This document shows positions 55,796-64,000 of a stretch of 64,000 nucleotides of DNA, one piece after another (the first letter of the stretch is position 1; every line of letters begins with the position of its first letter). The position numbers were made by a program, and so were the translations under genes. The notes beneath the pieces were generated by a model. That model saw only the letters and a list, made by a program, of their open reading frames with translations, had not been told where the DNA came from and did not search any database. The stretch comes from Stomoxys calcitrans (taxonomy: Eukaryota; Arthropoda; Insecta; Diptera; Muscidae). Location: positions 152,750,941 to 152,814,940 of the forward strand of contig NC_081553.1 in assembly GCF_963082655.1 (NCBI RefSeq). Reading direction: 5' to 3'.

Positions 55796-57171
55796 GTTTA
55801 TTGAGAGGCTTGAAATTGGACTAGGGGATTCGCTGCATTGGCTATCCCAAAGCGGCTACACGTCTAGATTCGGAAATTGCGCTGCAGTCAGCCAAAAAGC
55901 TGTGGTCACCTGGAGAACATCCCATGGATAAAATAACTAAGAACCTTTGCTTATGTCGCTAGGGATAGTTTGGTGATGGCAGTTGTCGAAAAGAGAGAAG
56001 AACAGGGCTGCATACCTAGGAATAATTGAAGCGGGATAGTCAATGTACCGTCATCAGTATACTCGGATGTTCTTGCTGAATTTCCTGGAATTTCATGGAT
56101 CAACGCTTAATTGAAATGATCCACTGTGCACTAAAAAAGATTGGTAGATCTGGCCAGGTGCAGCATTAGATTCAGTCAAGAAGGAAGATATTCCTTCTCG
56201 ACCAAGGCGCATTTTTGGATACCAAGGATTCCTTCAGATCCCGAATCCATACTTGGAAGACTAAGGGATTGTAATCCAAATCTTTCAACTACCTACTGGA
56301 AAATTGGAAGAATGGATGAGGCTGATGGTGACCGGAGACATGCAGTATTCGTTCTAAACTTCGGCTGTCTCGCAGACCTCAACAAATCTAAAGGAGTTGT
56401 ATCCTACGGAATCAACAAGATGAAACTGCAGGTCCTAACACCACAGCATCTGAAGATCAGTAGACGACTCAGCAGTGGTTGCTGAACACTTACCTGAGGA
56501 ACTATCAACCACATCTCTAAAGTCTGGCGGATTGCAGGTGACAGAAAATCCGCCTGCCATGATCGAAACAGGAGGGGAAGGCATCAAAACGGGACCCGAC
56601 AAGCCCTGAGTAGGTGAGTCATTCGTTTGGATTGCGCTCAAAGTGTGCGCCTGTGGAACTCAAAATATACTTCGACAGGAGCAGCTAATGAAGCATCTAA
56701 GGAGGAATCGTCCACACCGCAAATGTCCAGTGTTCTGAGGAAGAGTGATGCCACAGCTTTCTCACCTGCCACTGGATGCGTACGGTAGCTCATCACCAGA
56801 AGATCAAACGAACCTTGTAAGGATGATCTAAACTACTCAAGGGTACGGGAAAGCAGTAGTAGCCAGCTTTGAAATAAATAAAGCTCAACTGCCTGGCTCC
56901 CATATATTTGGCACACAAATCAGAGATGCCGCCTTCAAACCTTAAGTTGCTGGTTGAAGCTGCTTCTGCAGGGAAGAAGAGCCTCATTGTAGGAAGTGAT
57001 GTTAATGCACATCACCAGATATGGGGAAATTCGGATGTCAACGGAAGGGGTGAGCTGCTTATCGAATAAATTATAAGTTGCAGACTGGCGATTTGTAATA
57101 AAGGGGATAAACCGACCTTTATTACCAGGAACAGGCAGAAGGTACTAGATACTACCTTTGTATCGTTGCTA
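55796..57171 (+). pseudogene. LINE A copy 4: ORF1 and endonuclease start
   Basis: ORF1 from about 55796 (RLIERLEIGLGDSLHW-like region) with the conserved end HFWIPRIPSDPESILGRLRD and EADGDRRHAVFVLNFGCLAD (56141-56420 frame), then VVSYGINKMKLQV. ORF2 endonuclease near 56930-57168 has GSDVNAHHQIWGNSDVNGRG and ICNKGDKPTFITRNRQKVLD, with the catalytic D, N and H of APE-type enzymes visible. It is interrupted at 57171 by the start of LINE A copy 5. Frameshifts and a stop at 57067. Confidence 0.75.
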
Positions 57172-57378
57172 AGTTTCTTGTTTGAACCGTTGAGTGGAGC
57201 GGACGTATTGTTATTTCACTCCGCAAGAATTTTCCTGTAACTCATAATAGGTGATTATTTTTGGACGAAGTATTTATGTCACTCAAGGATAGTTGAGATA
57301 GAGATATCCCTTTGGGGTTTGATGATCTGCGTTTGTTTCCAGTGCAGCGGCAGATCTAGAGCCCGGGGTAGGCTTAGA
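57172..57378 (+). promoter_or_regulatory. LINE A copy 5: 5' UTR (probable internal promoter)
   Basis: About 200 bp with GAACCGTTGAGTGGAGCGGA, TTATTTCACTCCGCAAGAAT and GCAGCGGCAGATCTAGAGCC, also present at 44835-45035 and related to the LINE B 5' ends at 60205-60322 and 27190-27066. In LINEs this is where an internal Pol II promoter lies; no specific promoter element was verified. Confidence 0.5.
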
Positions 57379-58375
57379 ATGGACTCCAAAAACCCAACAG
57401 CTGCAGTGGTGGTATCAGACCGTAGCATGTTGTCTGCTATTGAAACCTCGAATGGTGGAGCGGCTGCTCCAAGCTCCACTAGCCGACAGACGACAGCAGG
57501 GACTTTTTACGAAGACACCTGGTTCGAGTCCTAAGGAAAAGGCCGAACCCATTCTTACTTCGCATGCCTACAATTTGCCTAGGCCATCGGCTTTGCCCGG
57601 CAAACCAACACGCTCTTTAAGAGGTTGGTATAGAAGATGCATCGCTCTCAGGTTTATTGAGAGGCTTGGTGCGAGTGATCCCAAGACTTTTACTAATAGA
57701 GAGAGAGACTCCCTAAATTGGGATCGTGAATTCGTTCCACAGGCTAACCCAAAGACTACACGTTTAGATTCGGAAACTGCACCGCAGTCAGCCAAAAGGC
57801 TGCGGTCACCTGGAGGGCATCCCATACCTAAAAGAACTAGAGCGAACAACAGTAAGATGAGTCCAAGAACTTTTACTAATGTCGCAAGATTGGTAATGTC
57901 AGTCGTCGACAAGGGAAAGGAGCAGGGCTGTATACCTAGGAATAATTGGAGTGAGTGGCTCTCATCAGTATACTTCGATGTCCTTGCGGAATTTCCTGGG
58001 TCTCTTCCAGTTGTTGACGATGCAGGCTGGTATCGAGGCCGATACAGGCTTAAAAAGATTGGTGAGATATGGACAGGTGCTGCACAAGATTTTGTCAAGA
58101 AGGAAGATATTCCTTCTCGACCAATGGCGCATGCTTGGATACTAAGTATTCCCTCACATCCTGAATGGATATTTGGAAGACTAAGAGTATGTAATCACAA
58201 TCTTTCAAACACCGACTGGAAGATTGGTAGATTGGAAGAGGCTGATGGTGACCGGAGACATGCAGTATTCGTTCTAAACTCCGGCTGTCTCGCAGACCTC
58301 AACAAATCTGAAGGCTTGTATCGTACGGATTCAACAAGTTGAAACTGAAGGTCTATAGAAGTGGTGGGGTTGGGA
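57379..58375 (+). pseudogene. LINE A copy 5: ORF1
   Basis: Best ORF1 in the window. Starts MDSKNPTAAVVVSDRSMLSA at 57379 and shifts frame near 57500. A 300-codon open stretch to 58342 follows, with a proline/serine/basic N-terminal part (KTPGSSPKEKAEPILTSHAY, KRLRSPGGHPIPKRTRANN) and then a folded domain from about 57850 (VMSVVDKGKEQGCIPRNNWS, DAGWYRGRYRLKKIGEIWTG, PSRPMAHAWILSIPSHPEWI, EADGDRRHAVFVLNSGCLAD). The order and motifs recall DUF4780-type ORF1 proteins of dipteran LINEs, presumed RNA-binding. No zinc knuckle seen. A frameshift at about 58318 ends it early. Confidence 0.75.
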
Positions 58376-60052
58376 ATCAGGAGACGACTCAGCAGTTGTT
58401 GCTGAGCACTTGCCTGAGGAACTATCGACCACATCGCTAAAGTCTGGCGGATTGCAGGAGACTAAAAATCCCCTGCCACAATCGAGACAGGAGCAGATGG
58501 CATCGAAACGGGACCCGACAAGCCCTGTGTTGGTGGGTCACAAAGTTGGAATGGTGGAATCAAAAGACGAGGCTAACACAACGTTGGTGGAAGTTCTGAA
58601 TTCTGACTATGGCCCGGTTTCTACAGGGCCGCTACGGCGGCACTAAAGGTCCTCCCGATGGCAGGGGGATTTGACGCGTGTCTTACCCCGGAACCATGGA
58701 GTGTGGAAAAATAGTTCGTGGACTATGAATTCCGAATTTTAAACCACTCAAGCGTACGGGGAATGGGAGACACAAAGCCTTTATTCTTGTAAAGAATACC
58801 TTCTCGACCAGAAAAGGAAGTGGAAATTACGGATGATATAGACTTAGTGGTCAAGCGGATCACGAAGGCCGTGAATGACTCGCTTGTGTCAGTATGCCCT
58901 AGTGCCAAGCCAAGGGGCAAACAGCGACCGCCATGGTGGACCCCAGAGCTGGTTGGTCTAAGGAAGGATTGCAGAAAACTCTTCAACAGGGCGAAAGCCT
59001 CAAGAGTACCAAACGATTGGGCCATCTATAAGGCTGAGTTAAGAAAATATAAGCGAAAGCTGAGAAAGGCTTAAAACAAATCCTGGGTAGAATTAAGGAA
59101 GATTCTGTCCTCGAGACCTATTAGAAAGTACAGACAATGTCTAGTGTGGAAACACTAGAGGCTATTAGGGAAATTGTGTCTGAGCCGAAAATCCTTTGGG
59201 CAATAAGAAGATTAAACTCTTTTAAATCGCCAGGCCATGATGATTATCACCTGTTGAATTACAAGCTGTGTTTGATAGACTGGTTCCTTGGATCAGGGAG
59301 ATATACTCAGCTTGTATCAGCATGTCATTACGGTGGGGTATATTCAGAAGTCCGAGAATGTATGGACAATGTCTAGTGAGAAAAAACGAAAAAAGTCTCC
59401 AACGGAGAACCTGGCGGCAGAAGTGGTTGACACTGGAATGCAATTATCGGAGTTTATAAGGGAAATTGTGTCTGGGCCAAAAATCCTTCGGTCGATAAAG
59501 AGTTTGACTTCTGTAGTCGCCAGGTCCTGAGAATGTATCACCGGTTGAATTACAAGCTTTGTCTGATAGACTGGTTCCTTGGCTTAGGGAGATATACTCT
59601 GTTTGTTTCAGCATGTAGTATATACCTGTGGAATGGATGGACACGAAGGTAGTTTTCATTCCGAAATCAGGAAAACCTTACCACACGAAGTCGAAAGTTT
59701 TTGTCCTATTGGTCTGTCATCCTTTATACTGAAGGCTCTTGAGAGGTTGATAGAAACATCTTCGGGCAGAGATCTCTGGAGATAGCGCGTCACCACAGCA
59801 GCCTGCATATAGTAAAGACAAACTCACGGAAACGACCCTTTACGACCTAGTCGGTTACATGCTTTCAATAATGTAAAACCGACGTCAATCTTAAAGGAAT
59901 TGCATCAACTCTACCGTAAGAAAGTTTATTAAAAGCTTACTAACTAAAAGATGCATTACGGCAGGCTTGGGATCTGTGGATTTAAAAAGATGGGTCAGCA
60001 GAGGAACTCCTCAAGGAGGTGAACTGTCTCCCCTACATTGGAATATAGTCAT
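58376..60052 (+). pseudogene. LINE A copy 5: ORF2, deleted and internally duplicated
   Basis: Only traces of the endonuclease remain (58600-58760). The linker is good: DDIDLVVKRITKAVNDSLVS, KPRGKQRPPWWTPELVGLRK and FNRAKASRVPNDWAIYKAEL (58832-59060). RT N-terminal sequence is present twice in tandem: IREIVSEPKILWAIRRLNSF near 59164 and IREIVSGPKILRSIKS near 59457. Then SFCPIGLSSFILKALERLIE near 59697 and RGTPQGGELSPLHWNIV near 60000. The copy ends there, before YADD, at a LINE B tail in opposite orientation. Confidence 0.75.
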
Positions 60053-60195
60053 TAGGTTAGGTCAGGTTGAATAGAGGGTGCAGATATTAATCAGCCCCAT
60101 GACACATACACCTAATCCAGTAATCGACTTGTTGTGCGCTCTAAAAACCAAAAAGTACGGTGGAAAAAGAAAATTATAAGTTAGGAATTCCGTTA
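60053..60195 (-). pseudogene. LINE B 3' terminal fragment
   Basis: The minus strand reads TTTTTAGAGCGCACAACAAG, TGTGTCATGGGGCTGATTAA and CTCTATTCAACCTGACCTAA, matching the LINE B end at 47828-47960. Placed between LINE A copy 5 and LINE B copy 4. Confidence 0.75.
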
Positions 60196-61686
60196 TATTG
60201 TAGCTGTTGAGTGGAGCGCAAAGTATTTTTATTTCGCTCCTCAAAGAAAAAAAAATTTCGTATCTCGGAATAGGTACTACCTATTACGAAAAAATTTAAA
60301 AGCCTTTTAGAGTGGGCTAGAAATGGACTCAAAATACTCTACTTCTGCGATGGTGGCGTCAGACCGTAGCGTGTCCTACGCCACTATAGGTGTGGGTGCC
60401 TTGGCGCATGTAGTCGAGAGTAATGCTTCAAGCGCACAACTAGTCAAACTAAATAATGAGGAAGAGACCAGAGGGATGCACAGTTCGTCCCCAGCCTTTT
60501 AGTAAAGGTCGTGTTTCCGACTCGGATTCAGTCAGCGAGGGTGCCAATGCAACAGCGACGGTGCCAATGCGGGATTATGGCAGAAGCGAGCGATGGCTTT
60601 GTTAAACTCACAAGCAGACGGAGAAAGCGATCCGGTGCACGAGGAAGGAGACAGAGGAATATGTACCGGCAGGTCAGCAGGATGCTGGAAGGGATGGAGC
60701 TGACATTCCAAGCACTTCTACGGAAGCTGGAATAAGAATCAGAATCAGCTGAAGAAGAAAAAGAGCTCCCCGCTGTCAAGTACTCTGGGAAAACCAAGCC
60801 AGCCTTCGCGCAATAGGGACTCCAGACAGTGTCCTGTGGAGGTAGACAAAGTCGAAACAGGAGCAGTAAATTTGCGACGGAACGCATGTTGGGATTCTTG
60901 GGCAAGCAAAACCAAGGTTTGGTCGCAGAAAAGTGATCTCTCCTTCCACAGGGAGGAGAAGGAGGAAGGAACTCTCCATGTGGTTGGCATTAATCAAGTC
61001 TGCGTGATGAGTTTGGCTAAGACTAAAGACATGGCGCACTACATCTGTCTTTTTCAAGATTGGGAAGACTAGGATAGGCAGAAATTTTCATTTTGAGACA
61101 TCAGGCCGTGCAGTGGCAGGTGACCCAATACCGCCCAACAAATAGGAGGCTGACAACGAGACAATAATGGCCTCGCAATGTTGTAAAGCCTAGGATAAGC
61201 AAAGATCCGAATACTGAAATATCAGGCAGTGCAGTGGAGAGACCCAACACTGCCAACAAACAGAGCCCGGCGACGGAGTCATCACTGACTTCAAAATTCG
61301 GAATACTGGGATAGGTAAACATCCTAATATTGAAACTTTAGGCAGCGCAGCGACAGGAGTCTCAATGCAACCCAACGAACAGGGAGCCGATAATGGTACC
61401 ATCACCTACTTCCAAGAAGCTCATTTACTTAGGATTCAGAAGACTTAGATAGGCAAAGATCCTATTATTAAAAAATCAAACAGTACAAGGAATGGAAACC
61501 CAATGTAGCCTAACGAACAGGTACCCGACGATGGAATCCTTACCGGAAGACTAGGATAGGCAAAGAAACTAATACGATGACATCAGGCAGTGCAGTGACA
61601 GGAAAGTTAATGCAGTCTAAAGAACGGGGAACAGACGATGAGATCATTACCTACTCCCAAGGCGCCAATTTACTGGTGGACCAATG
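60196..61686 (+). pseudogene. LINE B copy 4: 5' UTR and ORF1
   Basis: 5' UTR from about 60205 (GTTGAGTGGAGCGCAAAGTA, CGGAATAGGTACTACCTATT). ORF1 begins at 60323 with MDSKYSTSAMVASDRSVSYA in a frame that soon breaks. Further pieces: NATATVPMRDYGRSERW near 60546, a basic region (TRRRKRSGARGRRQRNMYRQ, 60611-60670), a lysine/glutamate-rich part near 60740 and KAGFAQ... traces near 60800. The C-terminal part is a tandem repeat (61061-61660). Confidence 0.65.
61061..61660 (+). repeat. Tandem repeats in LINE B ORF1 tail (about 120 bp units)
   Basis: Five units start at about 61068, 61188, 61304, 61444 and 61549, each beginning ACTAGGATAGGCAAAGATCC or a variant, then GACATCAGGCAGTGCAGTGA, AATGCAACCCAACGAACAGG and CGACGATGGAACCATTACC. 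An intact unit would encode about 40 residues of the type TRIGKDPNIETSGSAVTG plus MQPNEQGPDDGTIT. LINE B copy 3 has two to three units (55470-55795) and copy 2 one to two (32600-32850). Confidence 0.85.
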
Positions 61687-62586
61687 ATTGAGGCAATCCA
61701 GATAAACCTCCACTGGAGTGAGACTGCCACAGACGCTCTGATGGAGGAAATCAGCAAGGGCAAGATTCGTATTGCCCTAGTTCAGGAGTCATGGACGACT
61801 CGGAACAAAGCTATTCTATGCCAACACTGCTACTCGGCCAAGGACCTGCGCTATTTGCCATAAAAATTTTAATTATATATTTTCCCCAGAGTTGTCAATG
61901 TTGGATGCAACAGTGGTGAGACATGGAGACGGTGGAGCATACCTGGCATCACTTTATCTGCCTTTCGACTCTCCGACACCGCCACCCACGTAGGAGCTGC
62001 AACGGCTGGTGACAAAAGCAAAACAGACCGGAAACGAGATACTAATAGGGTGCGATGCGAACTCTCACCACATTTCGTGGGGTAGTACCAAGACTAATAA
62101 GCGGGGCCAAGCGCTGGCAGAGTTCTTGAATACTAACGACCTTAAACTCTTAATATTGGTAATACCGCTACCTTTGTTAATAGGATTAGGGAGGAGGTAT
62201 TAGATGTGACGATATGTTCGGAAAATCTGATCGATGAGGTTCAGGATTGGAGGGTCTCCATGGAACACTCTTTCTCTGACCATCGCTACATTAGGTTTAG
62301 AATAGCACGGCCAGCGCCGAATCCGATAAGCCTCCGGAATAAGTTGAAAACCAACTGGACAAAATTCGGAAGACTACTCAGAAGAAGACTTGGGCAAGAT
62401 AATTTAGATTGTCCGAACATAGAAGACATTGACGAACATGTCAACAGGATTACGACTGCACTGGTGGGATCCTTCGAAGATAGTTGTCCTCTTCGGGAAA
62501 GGAAATCAGCCCAAGAAAAATCCTTGATGACCGGGGAGATTCGCAATATTGGCAAAGAGGTCCGAAGACTTTTTAACAGAGCTTAA
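61687..62586 (+). pseudogene. LINE B copy 4: endonuclease and linker
   Basis: ORF2 starts near 61684 (MIEAIQINLHWSETATDALM), with IALVQESWTTRNKA near 61778, YLASLYLPFDSPTP near 61940, IGCDANSHHISWGSTKTNKR near 62047, VTICSENLIDEVQDW near 62205, and MEHSFSDHRYIRFRIARPAP near 62260. These are the expected APE-endonuclease motifs (E in LVQES, DxN, SDH). The linker continues to KEVRRLFNRA at 62583, where the sequence switches to a LINE A 3' end, so RT and RNase H are absent. Frameshifts near 61860 and 62200. Confidence 0.8.
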
Positions 62587-63063
62587 ACAAATTGCTGCGA
62601 CCACTGTCATGAGGCTAAAGGAGCTCTCTCTTTGGTCTTGAGGTGGGTACAGACATTGTAAAGTGGGCGAGACTGCGAGACTAGAAACTAATTTACACAT
62701 TCCAGAGAAACTGGAATCTGTGGGAAACTATGGAAACTATGTGGCCTAATCCAGACTTGAAGAAATCTACCGCTTTGCTGTCACTGACAAGGGCTGACGT
62801 CTCAATCAGTATCCGTCATGACAGGTCACTGTCTAATCGGAAAGCATGCTGACTTTTGCAGAAGCTGTGAGGGCATCGGACTGGCAGTCAGAAGGTGATT
62901 CAGTTTAGGTTCTTATTTCTTTGAGAACCTGTCTGATTTAGCGGATGTGTGCAATTGCAAGTTGTTGGGTTTTTAAAGCGATCTTTCTATTCTTCTATTC
63001 CTGTGGTATCGCAGTTAACCAAATGTCTAAGTGAGTCTGATGGCAGACTGCCACATAAACCGT
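62587..63063 (+). pseudogene. LINE A 3' terminal fragment
   Basis: Decayed end of ORF2 (CATGACAGGTCACTGTCTAA, GACTTTTGCAGAAGCTGTGA from the zinc-knuckle region) and 3' UTR (TCTAAGTGAGTCTGATGGCA) down to ACATAAACCGTACCTAT. Same relative end as 1577. Next to it the satellite resumes. Confidence 0.75.
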
Positions 63064-63595
63064 ACCTATATTTCGATAGAAATACAGAATATTTTAATTG
63101 AAATTGAGACTACACCAATTCAAAGTGTAATACGGAAAATACAAATTGAAATCCAGAAATTCCATTTCATTCCAATTCCAGCTGAAATTCGGAATATTTC
63201 ATTTAATATTTGTATACTACATTTGAAATTCAAAAATTTTATTTGAAATTCAGAATATGTCATTTGAAACTCTGAATATTTCATTTAAAATTAAAAAAAT
63301 CACGAAAATTCTAAATGTTTCAATTAAAATTCAGAATATTTCATGAGAAATTCAGAATATTTCATGAGAAATTCAGAATATTTCAATTGAATTTCAGACT
63401 TCATCACTTTCAAACGTAAATCAGAAAATACTAATTTAAATTCAGGAATTCCATTTGTAATTTAGGAATTTGATTTGAAATTCGAATATTTTATTTGAAT
63501 TTCAGAAATTGCATATGATATTCACATATTCTATTTGAAATTCAGAATATTATATTATTATATTATATATATTATATATCATTTAAAATTGAGAT
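63064..63595. repeat. 20-21 bp satellite block, right side
   Basis: About 25 diverged units of CAGAATATTTCATTTGAAATT type with GAGACTACACCAATTCAAAG and GACTTCATCACTTTCAAACG spacers at 63107-63126 and 63395-63415, as in the 43-47.8 kb blocks. A short TATTATATTATATATTATAT stretch lies at its end. Confidence 0.9.
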
Positions 63596-64000
63596 ACGAC
63601 AGTCGAGGGCGGTTTTTGTGTTCAGAAATACGTTCTCCAGGGATTTAATGGCTGCCTGGCTGTCTGAGAAGATATTTATGCCAATCGTCGTAACGACAAT
63701 ATATCTTAGCCATTCCACCACTTCCTTAATTGCAAGGATTTATGCTTGATACACACTGCAGTGGCCGGGTAACCTCTTCGATATGACCAGTTCTAGATCT
63801 TTAAAGTACACCCCAAAGCCCATCTGGCCATCTAGTTTGGAACCATCCGTATAGAAGTCTATGTAACTTCTGTTACCAGGGATATCGTAGTTCCAATCGG
63901 TTCTATCAGGAATAATGGTACAGTAATTTTTATCAAAAAGCGGTTCAGGTAGGGTGTAATCCACACTGCCTGGTACATCGGATATTGTATCAAGTATAAC
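63596..64000 (-). pseudogene. LINE A copy 6: RNase H segment
   Basis: Minus strand: frame 63964-63740 gives MDYTLPEPLFDKNYCTIIPD and SYIDFYTDGSKLDGQMGFGV, then LPGHCSVYQA, and after a stop the AIKEVVEWL and INIFSDSQAAIKS parts (63730-63640) and NTKTALDC at 63605. The catalytic aspartates are visible. It is joined to satellite at 63596 and continues beyond the window on its 5' side. Confidence 0.85.

Overview
The window is eukaryotic DNA, most likely pericentromeric or other heterochromatin of a higher (probably calyptrate) fly. It is AT-rich, contains no intact gene, and almost every recognisable protein fragment is a decayed transposable-element protein: APE-type endonuclease, LINE reverse transcriptase, RNase H, Penelope reverse transcriptase and mariner transposase. 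The only sign of a host gene is a broken, intronless scrap of non-muscle myosin II heavy chain (27.4-27.8 kb). The fly assignment rests on that fragment, on the LINE and Penelope families, on mariner-type MITEs, and on short dispersed repeats that I associate with calyptrate genomes. The species cannot be named from the sequence.

Layout. 1-23.1 kb is one large inverted duplication. The left arm (1-9206) and right arm (11313-23124) carry the same ordered series in opposite orientation: LINE A 3' end, AT-rich spacer, an ORF1-like fragment, a Penelope fragment, minisatellite/Helitron-like sequence, a tRNA-derived SINE and a TA-rich palindrome half. They are separated by a 2.1 kb spacer. Part of the spacer plus part of the right arm is present as three nearly identical head-to-tail 2.9 kb units (10628-19433), each holding a MITE and a TA-rich palindrome that grows from unit to unit. 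22.1-32.9 kb holds minus-strand copies of two related RNase H-bearing LINE families (A and B) and the myosin fragment. 32.9-37.7 kb is dispersed repeats, SINEs and another LINE B end. 38-47.8 kb is a diverged 20-21 bp satellite interrupted by two abutting Helitron-like elements, two RTE-like LINE fragments and a LINE A 5' fragment. 47.8-55.8 kb is a LINE B copy into which a Jockey/CR1-type LINE (48981-53513) and a mariner derivative (53687-54155) are inserted. 55.8-64 kb is a mosaic of LINE A and B pieces, a second satellite block and a final LINE A RNase H fragment.

How the parts relate. LINE A and LINE B share 5' ends, the start of ORF1 and the general plan (ORF1, then endonuclease-RT-RNase H-zinc knuckle), and both end in CCTAA-type tails. 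A tRNA-derived SINE at 37.5-37.7 kb carries a tail closely resembling the 3' end of LINE A, so it looks like a LINE A-dependent parasite. Many small foldbacks and inverted duplications recur at several scales, from 17 bp arms to the 9 kb arms, which suggests repeated template switching or palindrome instability. All CDS-like entries are reported as pseudogenes because each has frameshifts, deletions or lost catalytic residues.
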